Below, in pieces: positions 1-8,358 of a stretch of DNA of 17,414 nucleotides. The translations under genes and the position numbers were made by a program. The notes under the pieces were generated by a model. It had not been told where the DNA came from. It saw only the letters and a list, made by a program, of their open reading frames with translations, and searched no databases. Origin of the DNA: JBPEWY01 sp052032225 (GTDB taxonomy: Bacteria > Bacteroidota > Bacteroidia > Flavobacteriales > Flavobacteriaceae); the NCBI GenBank assembly GCA_052032225.1, contig JBPEWY010000029.1, positions 1-17,414 on the forward strand. Reading direction: 5' to 3'. Position 1 is the first letter of the stretch. The number at the start of each line of letters is the position of its first letter.

Positions 1-606
1 AAAATTCTTAGAACTAATTGGTGTCTCGGGCTCTTTACTGTTAGGATCATAAAACTGAGAGGCATAGGCTTTTACAGCTTCAATTTTTTTATCTATAAAG
101 TTATTCACTTCTACCACAAAATCAGGCTCAATATTTTTCCATTGTATATAATGATAAACAGCTTTAGGCCTCCATGCATCTTGCCATTGCTCCGTTTCAT
201 CATCTTTGGTGTCAATTTTCGCTAAACCACTTAAAAAACATGCGTCACTTACCAGTTTACTTCCTTTTCCGTGGTCTATATGCCTATCATTTATAGCATT
301 ACAAATTACTATCTCAGGCTTATACTTTCTAATAACTTTTATAATTTGAAGTTGATGCTTTTTATCGTTTATAAAAAACCCATCGGCAAACTCAAGATTT
401 TCTCTAACACTAACTCCTAAAATCTTAGCTGCTTTATTAGCTTCTTGCTCTCTTATTTCGGGTGTTCCGCGAGTTCCTAACTCTCCTCGGGTTAAATCTA
501 TTATTCCTACCTTTTTACCTAATGAAATTTCTTTTGCTAACGTTGCTCCGCATCCTAATTCTACATCATCAGGATGTGAACCAAAAGCTAAAATATCTAG
601 TTTCAT
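1..606 (-). CDS. bshB1: Bacillithiol biosynthesis N-acetylglucosaminyl-malate deacetylase BshB1 (partial, C-terminus cut by window edge)
   Basis: LmbE/PIG-L family zinc hydrolase. BshB removes the acetyl group from GlcNAc-malate in the cytosol, giving the GlcN-malate to which BshC adds cysteine to make bacillithiol. The visible 202 residues begin MKLDILAFGSHPDDVELGCG, with the family metal/catalytic motif HPDD at residues 11-14 and the second metal motif DRHIDH at about 107-112; the segment DLTRGELGTRGTPEIREQE (about 38-56) is typical of the BshB1 subgroup. No signal peptide, consistent with a cytosolic enzyme. The frame is open to base 1, so roughly the last 30-40 residues of a normal ~235-240 residue protein are missing. 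The ATG overlaps the TGA of the upstream PLP enzyme gene (ATGA, bases 603-606), implying translational coupling. Family assignment is firm; the precise substrate is inferred from subgroup similarity. Confidence 0.9.
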   Translation of the reverse strand, partial: MKLDILAFGSHPDDVELGCGATLAKEISLGKKVGIIDLTRGELGTRGTPEIREQEANKAAKILGVSVRENLEFADGFFINDKKHQLQIIKVIRKYKPEIVICNAINDRHIDHGKGSKLVSDACFLSGLAKIDTKDDETEQWQDAWRPKAVYHYIQWKNIEPDFVVEVNNFIDKKIEAVKAYASQFYDPNSKEPETPISSKNF

Positions 607-1778
607 ACCGATTCTTTTAATCGTTTGCTACGTACTTTTTTTAATGCTTGCTCTATATCTTCAATTAAATCTTTTGTGTTCTCTATACCAACAGAAAACC
701 TAATTAAAGTATCTGAAATACCTTGTTTTGCTCGCTCTTCTGTACTCAACAGAGCATGCGATGTTTTAGCAGGTGAAAGCATTGTGCTCTCTACGCCTGC
801 TAAGCTCATAGAGGGTTTTATTAACTCTAAACTTTGCAAAAACAAATTAGCAGATAATCCTTCTTTAAGCTCAAAAGACATCATCCCTCCAAAACCTTTC
901 ATTTGCGACTTTGCTAATTCGTAATTAGGGTGTGTTTTTAATCCCGGGTAATAAACCTTATGAATATCAGGGTGTTTAAATAAGTACTTGGCTAACTTTT
1001 TAGCATTTTTGTTTTGGGCTTTTACTCGTAATCCTAACGTTTTTAAGCTACGCTCTAATAACCAAACAGTATAATCGCTCAAACTACCCCCAAAGTTTTT
1101 TGCTGTTTCCCATATTTTGTTAATGTTTTCTTGAGATGATGCTACTGCACCGGCTAAAATATCGCTATGACCGCCCAAATATTTAGTAGCACTATGTATT
1201 ACAACATCAATTCCGAAATCTATGGGGTTTTGGTTTACCGGACTTGCAAATGTGTTGTCTATTATAGATACTAAATTGTACTTTCTGGAAATTTTTGCTA
1301 TTTCTTTTAAGTTAGTTATAGTTAGTAATGGGTTTGAAGGAGTTTCTATATAAATTACTTTAGTGTTTTCTTTTATTTTGTTTTTAAAATCTTCTGGTTT
1401 AAGTCCTTCTGTAAATGAGTATTCTATACCAAATTTTAAAAATTGTTCTTTAATCAAATTAAAAGTACCACCGTATAATGACTTTTGTAAAACAATATGA
1501 TCTCCTTTTTTTAAAAATGTAAATAGCGTTGTACTCTCTGCTGCCATTCCACTACCAAAAAGCAAGGCTGCTTCTGCGTGCTCTAGAGCTGCAATTTTTT
1601 TACATACAGCTTCTTGGTTTGGTGTATTAAAATATCTTGGATATCGTTTTACAGAAACATTTTCGTATGCGTAAGAGGTAGCCATATAAAGTGGCGAGAT
1701 TGCACCTTTAAATTGTTCGTCTTTTATTTCTCCTGTGTGAGTGCATATGGTATGCAATCCATATTTTTTATTTGTCAT
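603..1778 (-). CDS. Trans-sulfuration PLP-dependent enzyme (cystathionine gamma-synthase / beta- or gamma-lyase family)
   Basis: A 391-residue fold-type I PLP enzyme of the Cys/Met metabolism family, normal length. Visible landmarks: YPRYFNTPN (46-54), matching the family's Y-x-R-x-x-NPT phosphate-contact motif; FGSGMAA (74-80) binding the cofactor phosphate; Tyr102 in SLYGGT stacking on the PLP ring; YIETPSNP (143-150); Asp174 in IIDNTFASP pairing with the pyridine nitrogen; and the Schiff-base lysine Lys199 in HSATKYLGGHSD. The C-terminal SLAGVEST and RFSVGIE segments are also typical. Reaction choice (synthase, beta-lyase, gamma-lyase or methionine gamma-lyase) cannot be read safely from sequence alone. 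The gene sits 59 bases after the MATE gene and overlaps bshB1 by four bases, so it probably supplies or balances sulfur amino acids alongside bacillithiol synthesis (inference). No N-terminal signal; cytosolic. Confidence 0.88.
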   Translation of the reverse strand: MTNKKYGLHTICTHTGEIKDEQFKGAISPLYMATSYAYENVSVKRYPRYFNTPNQEAVCKKIAALEHAEAALLFGSGMAAESTTLFTFLKKGDHIVLQKSLYGGTFNLIKEQFLKFGIEYSFTEGLKPEDFKNKIKENTKVIYIETPSNPLLTITNLKEIAKISRKYNLVSIIDNTFASPVNQNPIDFGIDVVIHSATKYLGGHSDILAGAVASSQENINKIWETAKNFGGSLSDYTVWLLERSLKTLGLRVKAQNKNAKKLAKYLFKHPDIHKVYYPGLKTHPNYELAKSQMKGFGGMMSFELKEGLSANLFLQSLELIKPSMSLAGVESTMLSPAKTSHALLSTEERAKQGISDTLIRFSVGIENTKDLIEDIEQALKKVRSKRLKESV

Positions 1779-1837
1779 GTAGTATGTTGTTTTGCCTTTT
1801 AAAATTAAGAAAAACTAGCGTTATATTTATTAAATAT

Positions 1838-3244
1838 TTAAACAGTAACGGTTTTCCAATTACCTCTTTTAAACCAGAGAATACCAATCACTGCAATTAA
1901 TACTTCGGCAAGGGTTATTGCCAGAAAGACTCCAATTGGACCAAAATCAAAACTTAATGCTGCTAAATAAGCAAATGGCAATTGAAATAGCCAAAAACAA
2001 ATAAAGTTTATATAGGTAGGTGTTTTAGTATCTCCTGCCCCATTAAAAGCTTGCGTAATAACCATACCATAAGCGTAAAACACATACCCTGCAGCAATTA
2101 CTTGTAAACAAAGGCTACCGTATTTTATTACATCAGGTTCATTGCTAAAAAGACTTACTATATAGTTGGCAAAAAATAAATATACAACAGACACACCAAG
2201 CATAAACCATGCATTGTATTTACTTGTTTTCCAAACAGATATTTCGGCTCTATCAGGTTTTTTAGCTCCTAAGTTTTGTCCTACTAAAGTAGCAGCAGCA
2301 TTACTCATTCCCCATGAAGGCATTAAAGTAAACATCATAACTCTGATAGCTATTGTATAGCCTGCTAACACTTCACTACCAAATTCTGCCATTATTCGCA
2401 TTAAAAATACCCAGCTTGAGGTACCAATTAAAAACTGACCAATACCACCTAAAGAAACTCTAATAAGGTTAAGCATTACTTTAGCTCTAAGTACTAAATC
2501 TGAAATAGTTAGCTTTATTCTGCTCCATCCATAAAACAAAATAGCTATCTGGAAAATTACGGCCGTTCCTCTTCCAATAGTTGTGGCAATAGCTGCCCCT
2601 TTAACTCCAAATGCAGGTATCGGGCCTAAACCAAAAATAAAAATAGGGTCTAAAACTATATTTAGCCCGTTTGACAGTACTAATGCCCACATGGCAACCG
2701 ATGCGTCTCCGGCTCCTCTAAAAATGGCATTAATTAAAAAAAGGAGCATAATTGTTGCGTTACCTCCTAAGAGAACTTGGGTATACCCATAGCCTTCGGC
2801 TATTAAGTCTGTTTCTGCGCCCATTAACCCCAAAATTTCTTTTGGGTATAGTACTCCTATTACGCTAATTACTGTTGCAGTTAAAACTCCTAAGAAAATT
2901 GCTTGTACAGCTGCTTGTCTGGCACCAAGCAAATCTTCTTCTCCTACTCTTCTTGCAACTACAGCAGTTGCAGCCATACTTAGCCCAATAGCTATAGCAT
3001 AAACTAATGTTATTACAGATTCTGTAAGCCCAATAGTTGCAACAGCATTTGTACTTACTTGCGAAACAAATGCTATATCTACAAGAGCAAATACAGACTC
3101 CATGAGCATTTCTAGAATCATTGGAACAGACAGCATAAAAATTGCTTTTCTGATACTTCCTTCTGTAAAAGTTTGCTCTTTGCCTGAGACAGCTTGTTTA
3201 AAGTATTGTAAATATTTTTTTAGTGATGGTAAATTGTTTGTCAT
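1838..3244 (-). CDS. MATE family multidrug/Na+ (or H+) antiporter
   Basis: Inner-membrane efflux transporter of the MATE family (MatE domain twice, 12 predicted helices), 468 residues from the chosen start, the normal length. After a short basic cytosolic leader comes EGSIRKAIFMLSVPMILEML, the usual first helix; VDIAFVSQVSTNAVATIGLTE and the long run of glycine/alanine-rich helices follow, with the second half beginning around IRVSLGGIGQFLIGTSS. An open frame continues 15 codons upstream to an ATG at 3289, but that extension (CIVVFTFNFFYSHK) looks like untranslated sequence and MATE proteins normally start close to the first helix, so ATG 3244 was chosen. Substrate cannot be predicted. It follows a hairpin terminator at 3376-3401, so it probably has its own promoter, and may be co-transcribed with the PLP enzyme and bshB1 since no terminator is visible between them. 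Confidence 0.9.
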   Translation of the reverse strand: MTNNLPSLKKYLQYFKQAVSGKEQTFTEGSIRKAIFMLSVPMILEMLMESVFALVDIAFVSQVSTNAVATIGLTESVITLVYAIAIGLSMAATAVVARRVGEEDLLGARQAAVQAIFLGVLTATVISVIGVLYPKEILGLMGAETDLIAEGYGYTQVLLGGNATIMLLFLINAIFRGAGDASVAMWALVLSNGLNIVLDPIFIFGLGPIPAFGVKGAAIATTIGRGTAVIFQIAILFYGWSRIKLTISDLVLRAKVMLNLIRVSLGGIGQFLIGTSSWVFLMRIMAEFGSEVLAGYTIAIRVMMFTLMPSWGMSNAAATLVGQNLGAKKPDRAEISVWKTSKYNAWFMLGVSVVYLFFANYIVSLFSNEPDVIKYGSLCLQVIAAGYVFYAYGMVITQAFNGAGDTKTPTYINFICFWLFQLPFAYLAALSFDFGPIGVFLAITLAEVLIAVIGILWFKRGNWKTVTV

Positions 3245-3375
3245 TTTATGAGAATAAAAGAAGTTAAAAGTAAATACTACTATACACAATGAGATTAAAT
3301 AATGATAACTATTTAAGCATTGATTGCGGCCAGATTGAACGTAGCCAGAATGTGAAGAGGGGTTCTCATAAAATC

Positions 3376-3401
3376 ATAATACCGCAAATATGCGGTATTA
3401 T
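3376..3401 (-). terminator. Hairpin terminator after the coiled-coil membrane protein gene
   Basis: A perfect 11-base-pair inverted repeat (ATAATACCGCA ... TGCGGTATTAT) with a 4-base loop lies 29 bases beyond the stop codon at 3431. Reading the minus strand it is followed by GATTTTATG, a short T-containing tail. It separates this transcript from the MATE gene. The near symmetry means it could also act on the plus strand, where no gene ends. Confidence 0.65.
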
Positions 3402-3430
3402 AATATGCAAACAAAATATTTTATGTAAAA

Positions 3431-3955
3431 CTATGCAGCTTTTTTAATTTTTTCTAATTCAGATTTTAATTTTTTGTTCTCTTCTATTAGGTTGTGATAC
3501 TCTATATTTTTAAGCATATCTAAATCATCAGAACGTTTTCTAACAGCATAGATAGTTACCATAATTAAAGAAACAGAGCTAACTAAATAAACCCAATTAA
3601 GGCTATCTTCTACAACCAGATCCGGATTAAACACATAGGCAAGCTGCAAAGCATACGCAAAGCCCGGAACTATAAAAGAAAACAAATACGGCCTAAAATA
3701 GGCCGCAATTAATAAAATTAACGGAGACAAGGATTGACATACAACCCAAACAAAGGTCTCTGTATTATTCCATCCGTAAAGATTATCAAGCTGAATATCT
3801 AGATAAACAAAGATTTTATCCATATACAGCACAATACCCGATAAAATAATCAGAAACGTGCCTATAATTGGCTTTGTTTTATGTATTATTCTTTCCTTGA
3901 GTTCCAGGTCTGTAAACGTCGCTTTTTCTGACAGCGAAATGTTTTGTTTTTTCAT
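3431..3955 (-). CDS. Membrane protein of unknown function: four helices and a C-terminal coiled coil
   Basis: 174 residues, family not recognised. A polar N-terminus (about 1-28) is followed by four hydrophobic segments at roughly 31-52, 68-87, 90-109 and 120-138, the last ending in the positively charged YAVRKRSDD. The tail, about residues 142-172, is rich in Leu, Glu and Lys with heptad-like spacing (MLKNIEYHNLIEENKKLKS, continuing ELEKIKKAA) and is predicted to be a cytosolic coiled coil, suggesting oligomerisation or partner binding. The ATG at 3955 lies within the preceding 63-codon reading frame (77-base overlap in a different frame); the next internal Met is inside the first helix, so 3955 is the only sensible start. 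A hairpin terminator follows. Composition matches the neighbours; nothing suggests transfer. Confidence 0.7.
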   Translation of the reverse strand: MKKQNISLSEKATFTDLELKERIIHKTKPIIGTFLIILSGIVLYMDKIFVYLDIQLDNLYGWNNTETFVWVVCQSLSPLILLIAAYFRPYLFSFIVPGFAYALQLAYVFNPDLVVEDSLNWVYLVSSVSLIMVTIYAVRKRSDDLDMLKNIEYHNLIEENKKLKSELEKIKKAA

Positions 3956-4070
3956 TCTTAATAGTGGTTTGGTCCACTGTTTTTACTTGGTCTGTCTCTG
4001 GCGTTAAAGCCATTAAAACGGCCACAGCTGCCACAGTGGCAACGCCGTAAAGTACGTTTTTAATTTTCAT
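3879..4070 (-). CDS. Small single-helix (signal-anchor or secreted) peptide, unknown
   Basis: 63 residues beginning MKIKNVLYGVATVAAVAVLM, i.e. a short basic head and an Ala/Val-rich hydrophobic segment (about 6-22) that reads as a signal peptide or membrane anchor, followed by a polar, charged tail (TPETDQVKTVDQTT and beyond). The signal-like start, an A-rich region just upstream of the ATG and a promoter candidate ending about 30 bases before the ATG support translation. Against it: its last 25 codons overlap the start of the four-helix protein gene in another frame, an unusually long overlap, and no homologue is recognised. It may be a real small gene, or a leader peptide coupling translation to the next gene. 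Confidence 0.5.
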   Translation of the reverse strand: MKIKNVLYGVATVAAVAVLMALTPETDQVKTVDQTTIKNEKTKHFAVRKSDVYRPGTQGKNNT

Positions 4071-4102
4071 AATAGTGTTCTTTTAAGGTTTGTTCTCGAT
4101 TA

Positions 4103-4132
4103 CGAATCTAAAAAAATTTTCTTACATAACAA
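4103..4132 (-). promoter_or_regulatory. Bacteroidota-type promoter for the 4070/3955 gene pair
   Basis: On the minus strand TTG (4130-4132) is followed by exactly 19 bases and then TAGATTCG (4103-4110), one mismatch from the phylum's TAnnTTTG -7 consensus; 19-21 base spacing to a TTG -33 element is the expected arrangement. Transcription would start near 4097, giving a leader of about 27 bases before the ATG at 4070. Confidence 0.5.
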
Positions 4133-4318
4133 TATGAAAATCAATATTTTTTGTACTACTACAGCTAATTTTATTAAGCAATATTACGCCGAAACCCATT
4201 AAATAGCTACTTTTTGTTGTGTATGAAGCTAATTATGTTGTATGTATTATCTTTTTTGATATTAAGCCTGAAAATTGAAATGTAAAGCACTGTAAATCAA
4301 TAATTTTTAATACGATAA

Positions 4319-5059
4319 TTATTGAAACTTAATGCCCCCGTAAATATTTCCGTCAAAAGAAGCTATAAGATGAAACTTGCCAAGGTTAATGGTTGTATAA
4401 GCCATCCATTTATCTCGCTCAGAGTAACCTATTCCGGCTGTGTGAGAGTTCAATGTAAATTCTAAAGCTGCTCTGTAATTAAAAGATTCTACATCTTGAT
4501 ATGATATGTTTGCAATAGCAAAAACCTCTAAATCAGACCCCAAGACTTTTTGTTTAGCAAAAACTTGAGGCGTCATTGCTTCAAAATTATAAAAAACAGA
4601 GTCATCACCATCTTTAATAGCTACATCAAATACGTCTGCTACTGTTATACCTATTACACCATTTTGATGATGGTAGCTAAATGATGTTCCACCATAAGTT
4701 GCTGTACGGTTTAAAGTTTCGTAATAACCTGCTATGAGGCTTATTCTAAATTTTCCGGTGGTGCAACCAACCATAAAGTTTACGCCATCAAAATCAGGTG
4801 TGTGAAGATACCCAGCTCCTAGCGTAAAATCTTTGTAAGAAGTGCCTATTGGAATATTAGCCTGAAACACATACGTATCTAAATCTGATACAGCATGAAT
4901 TGTAAAAGTGTCTAAATCAAAATTAGGTGATATATAAAAAGGAACCGTTTGTTCTACACTTTGGCTAACCAATTGTTGCGAACAAACACGTTGCATGCTT
5001 AAAAATACAACCACAGTAAAGAGGCTGTAATAACAATACTTTTTTGCCCAAATTTTCAT
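4319..5059 (-). CDS. Secreted beta-rich protein of unknown function, possible small outer-membrane barrel
   Basis: 246 residues. An N-terminal signal peptide is clear: basic MKIWAKKYCYY, hydrophobic SLFTVVVFLSM, probable cleavage near RVCSQ at about residue 28. The mature part has repeated short alternating hydrophobic/polar strands with aromatic residues and glycines (for example FTLGAGYLHTPDF, FRISLIAGYYETL, HTAGIGYSERDKWMAYTTI, FHLIASFDGNIYGGIKFQ), ending in a strand with an aromatic penultimate residue, as in outer-membrane barrels. No known domain is recognised. It lies 107 bases downstream of ccsBA on the same strand, with a weak hairpin in between, so co-transcription is uncertain. A periplasmic beta-sandwich protein is the alternative. 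Confidence 0.75.
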   Translation of the reverse strand: MKIWAKKYCYYSLFTVVVFLSMQRVCSQQLVSQSVEQTVPFYISPNFDLDTFTIHAVSDLDTYVFQANIPIGTSYKDFTLGAGYLHTPDFDGVNFMVGCTTGKFRISLIAGYYETLNRTATYGGTSFSYHHQNGVIGITVADVFDVAIKDGDDSVFYNFEAMTPQVFAKQKVLGSDLEVFAIANISYQDVESFNYRAALEFTLNSHTAGIGYSERDKWMAYTTINLGKFHLIASFDGNIYGGIKFQ

Positions 5060-5127
5060 TTTCGCATTTAAAATACTCTAAACAAGCATTTAAGCGAAAT
5101 CTATCGTATAAAGCAAACGTATTTATC

Positions 5128-5156
5128 GGTAAAAAGTAGGAATAACTACTTTTACC
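5128..5156 (-). terminator. Imperfect hairpin between ccsBA and the secreted beta-rich protein gene
   Basis: GGTAAAAAGTAG (5128-5139) and CTACTTTTACC (5146-5156) can pair over 11 bases with a single bulged base and a 6-base loop. It lies 11-39 bases after the ccsBA stop. There is no clear T-run after it on the minus strand, so it may be a weak terminator, an mRNA-end stabilising structure or an operator for the next gene. Confidence 0.35.
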
Positions 5157-5166
5157 TGTGTTTTAG

Positions 5167-8100
5167 TTACTTTTTTATTTGGTAAACACGTTTAAATTTA
5201 ATGTAGCTAACTACTCCTAAAAGCAATACAAAAGCTACAGAATACCATACAAATGAAGGAGTTATTACTTTATCTCCGCTGGCATAACTGTGCAATCCAA
5301 CCAAATAGAAATTAACCCCAAAATAAGTCATCATAATGCTTGCAAATGCTACCACACTGGCAAAATTATAAGCCCATTTACCTCGAAGCCCCGGAACTAA
5401 TCGCATATGTAGTACAAAAGCATAAACCATTATACTTATAAGCGCCCAGGTTTCTTTAGGGTCCCAGCCCCAATAGCGCCCCCAGCTTTCATTTGCCCAC
5501 ATACCACCTAAAAAGTTACCAATAGTAAGCATTACTAATCCAACGGTTAGTGCAAGTTCGTTAATAATGGTAAGCTCTTGAATATGGAGATCCATCTTGC
5601 TTTTATTCTTTTTATTAGAAAATATAATGAGCAACAATGCCACTATACCCAAAATAAACCCAAGCGTAAACGGACCGTAACTACCAACTATTATAGCAAC
5701 GTGAATCATTAGCCAGTAGCTGTTTAATACAGGTTGTAAATTGGCAATAGAGGGGTCTAACCAGTTCATGTGTGCACCCCATAAAATGATGGCTGTTACA
5801 AAGGCGGTAGAGGCCACAGTTAAATCGCTTTTTTTAGCAAAAAGGAGGCCGATTCCCATAGTTGCCCAAGCCACATAAATTACACTTTCGTAAGCATCAC
5901 TCCATGGTGCATGACCACTAATGTACCACCTAAATGCTAATCCGGCTGTTTGTGCAATAAACAGAATAAACAGTGCTATTTTACACAAGTTAATTCCGTA
6001 TGTTGTAAACTTAGCGTTGTTAAAAATTTGAATTACTATAAACACAAACATAGCAACACCCACCAGCATGTAGTACACTAAAAGTTTTTCGAAAATATTT
6101 ATTTCGTTGTATAAAATTTCTGCTTTGATTTTTGTTTCTGATGGAAGAATCTCTGCTCCGTAATTTTTTTGATTTTGTTTAAAAGCTTCTAACAATCTAT
6201 TGGCTTCTGTATAATTTCCGGTTGTTTTTGCCTGACGCAATGTCATTAAATAAAACGGAATAGAGTTTCTGATAAAGTTTGCATAAAGTGAATCGGAAAC
6301 TTGAAATTGCCCTGTGTTAAACTCTGTTCTGGAAATCCATTTATTGTTTTCATGATTAGGTAGCGGGTATATTTTAAGAATCTCACCGCTTAATGCTCTG
6401 TTAAGCAACCCTAATTTTAAATCAAACTCTTTAAAAGCTTTTTGAAATTGATTAGGCGTATTTGTTGCATATGCTTCTTGTAAATAAGGCGCTAATTTGT
6501 AGTTTCCGGTTTCAGTAAAAAAATCGGTAGCTTTTACATATTTTTTATCTGTAGGCACGCCTATTACTTTCCGAATACTATCGTTCTTTTTTGTGATGTA
6601 AATAAAATCTATGTTGTACCAAAGCGCCGGGCTTTGCATCATAGAAAGCAATACTTGGTTGGCATCTAATTCTTTAAACTCATTGCCCTTGTATAGTTTT
6701 CTTAATAATTCTGATGAAAATGTATGAACGGGTTTCATTCTTCCGCCATCATCTTGTATAACCAACTCTCCAAAGGCTGCAGCATGTTCTTTGCTTACTG
6801 TTGTGACTTTTAGCAGTGAATCTACTTGTTGGGCTGTTGGCAATAGGTTATGACTATGAGAATCTGAGCTTTGCCCATATCCTATTACAGTAAACAAAAA
6901 GGCTATAATGGTTAAAGTTGCCTTTTTTTGTCTAACCTTTTCTAACATCTTGCTTAAATCTTTAAAACGGGTATCGCCTACAAACATAATTGCCATTAAT
7001 CCGCCAAACAATAAGAAATAACCAATATAGCTAATCCATGTTCCCCAGAAATCATGATTTACAGAGAGTATAGTTCCTTTTTCATCAGGATCAAATTGAG
7101 CCTGAAAAAAACGATAACCTTTATGATCTAAAACGTGATTCATGTAAATATCGTAATCAAAAGAACCGTCCGGGTCTTGTACCGTTACTTTACTCATAAA
7201 TGAAGAGTATCCCTTTTCTGTTCCGGGATATTTTTCGGCTATAAAATCGTTTAAGTGTAAACTAAAAGGTAGTTCGTGCCTGATAGAGCCATAGTTAATT
7301 TTAAAATCTAAGTTACCAATGGTTACCTCTGTTGGTTCATTAATAGTACCCTTACCTCCTAAAACTTTAACCTGCTTGGTCTGATTATTTGTAGTTATAT
7401 TTAATACCAAAGCATCTTGTATGGCTTCTTCTTTGTTGGCTACCGGAACAACTTCGTATTTACCAATTACAATGCTATCTGGTATTACAAATTGCATTCC
7501 GGCTAAATTGTAAAGAGAACGTAAATGCAAAGGCTGTACAGAATCTTTAACAACATTTCCTTGTTGTTGTGTTGCCATTTTTAAATAAGTCCCCTCAAAA
7601 GGAGAGCTAATTGTATATAAACTGTCTTTAGTGTTTATGTTAATTGCTCCGTTTGTGGGTTTATTTAAGGCAAATAATACATTATGAATACTAGCTATTT
7701 CGCCATCTTTTAGATAATGATCATGACGAGAACCTCCGCTAGATTCTACTATTTTTAAATATGGTTCACCATTACTATCAGAAACCAACCCTTTTTCTGC
7801 ACCATCAATAAAACCCGCATAACTAATGGTAAATGGCTGTCCTTTAAAGTCAGACTTCCAAGGGAGGCTGCTTTTAATAGCTTCCGGAGTAACTAAAATT
7901 TTATCTTGTAATGATTTTCGTTGTAATTGCCCATCTACCTCACCATCTACAAAAACTGTTAAATACGTATTATCTGATAGAAAAAAGTTAGATGAATTGC
8001 CTTCACGAATAGGCATCATCCCCTCATAACTAATGTAGCGAGTAACAAAGGCACCAAGAATAATAAGTATCCAAGAAAGGTGTAATACTAAAATAGGCCA

Positions 8101-8325
8101 CTTCTCTTTTTTAAGTAATTGGTAACGCTTAATGTTTCCAATAAAATTTATTACAAAAAAGCCCATTATGGCTTCAAACCACCACGCATTGTAAATCCAT
8201 ATTCTGGCTGTCTCTGTGCTATACCAGCTTTCTATAAAAGTTCCGAAAGCGAGAGCAGTAGCAAAAATTACAAATAAGATGGCCATTAAACGTGTAGAAA
8301 ACAAAATATTTTTAAGTGTTTGCAT
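5167..8325 (-). CDS. ccsBA: Fused cytochrome c biogenesis protein CcsB(ResB)-CcsA, system II
   Basis: 1052-residue inner-membrane haem exporter/ligase that delivers haem and attaches it to apocytochrome CXXCH motifs outside the membrane. The N-terminal third is ResB/Ccs1-like: three early helices (about 10-100) including NAWWFEAIMGFFVINFIGN, a large extracytoplasmic region, and a helix at about 427-447 (WISYIGYFLLFGGLMAIMFV). After another hydrophobic stretch (ATLTIIAFLFTVIGYG) comes a ~250-residue periplasmic segment, then the CcsA part with about eight helices. CcsA landmarks: the tryptophan-rich WWD haem-binding motif WGRYWGWDPKETWALI (from about 948), the external histidines in SGHAPWSDAYES and VGLHSYASG (about 1012), and the membrane histidine in YWLMIHVAIIVGSYG. 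The frame extends upstream to a TTG at 8361, but that TTG overlaps a perfect -7 promoter element, so ATG 8325 (MQTLKNILFSTRLMAIL) is chosen. Confidence 0.93.
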   Translation of the reverse strand: MQTLKNILFSTRLMAILFVIFATALAFGTFIESWYSTETARIWIYNAWWFEAIMGFFVINFIGNIKRYQLLKKEKWPILVLHLSWILIILGAFVTRYISYEGMMPIREGNSSNFFLSDNTYLTVFVDGEVDGQLQRKSLQDKILVTPEAIKSSLPWKSDFKGQPFTISYAGFIDGAEKGLVSDSNGEPYLKIVESSGGSRHDHYLKDGEIASIHNVLFALNKPTNGAININTKDSLYTISSPFEGTYLKMATQQQGNVVKDSVQPLHLRSLYNLAGMQFVIPDSIVIGKYEVVPVANKEEAIQDALVLNITTNNQTKQVKVLGGKGTINEPTEVTIGNLDFKINYGSIRHELPFSLHLNDFIAEKYPGTEKGYSSFMSKVTVQDPDGSFDYDIYMNHVLDHKGYRFFQAQFDPDEKGTILSVNHDFWGTWISYIGYFLLFGGLMAIMFVGDTRFKDLSKMLEKVRQKKATLTIIAFLFTVIGYGQSSDSHSHNLLPTAQQVDSLLKVTTVSKEHAAAFGELVIQDDGGRMKPVHTFSSELLRKLYKGNEFKELDANQVLLSMMQSPALWYNIDFIYITKKNDSIRKVIGVPTDKKYVKATDFFTETGNYKLAPYLQEAYATNTPNQFQKAFKEFDLKLGLLNRALSGEILKIYPLPNHENNKWISRTEFNTGQFQVSDSLYANFIRNSIPFYLMTLRQAKTTGNYTEANRLLEAFKQNQKNYGAEILPSETKIKAEILYNEINIFEKLLVYYMLVGVAMFVFIVIQIFNNAKFTTYGINLCKIALFILFIAQTAGLAFRWYISGHAPWSDAYESVIYVAWATMGIGLLFAKKSDLTVASTAFVTAIILWGAHMNWLDPSIANLQPVLNSYWLMIHVAIIVGSYGPFTLGFILGIVALLLIIFSNKKNKSKMDLHIQELTIINELALTVGLVMLTIGNFLGGMWANESWGRYWGWDPKETWALISIMVYAFVLHMRLVPGLRGKWAYNFASVVAFASIMMTYFGVNFYLVGLHSYASGDKVITPSFVWYSVAFVLLLGVVSYIKFKRVYQIKK

Positions 8326-8358
8326 AAGTATGTGCCTTTGTAGCTGTTTTTCAGGGTG

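Noticed and set aside
3245..3289. 15-codon N-terminal extension of the MATE protein to ATG 3289.
   Set aside because: The extra residues do not resemble a MATE leader and there is a better start next to the normal basic head at 3244.
3879..3960. Programmed frameshift joining the 63-residue frame to the four-helix protein at the A6C run near 3945.
   Set aside because: The AAAAAAC run is not in the X-XXY-YYZ register of the upstream frame, and the downstream gene lies in the +1, not -1, frame and has its own ATG.
4223..4285. A 20-residue hydrophobic frame on the plus strand (MKLIMLYVLSFLIL and on), toxin-like at first sight.
   Set aside because: No promoter, no partner antisense RNA or repeat, and AT-rich intergenic DNA easily gives short hydrophobic frames by chance.
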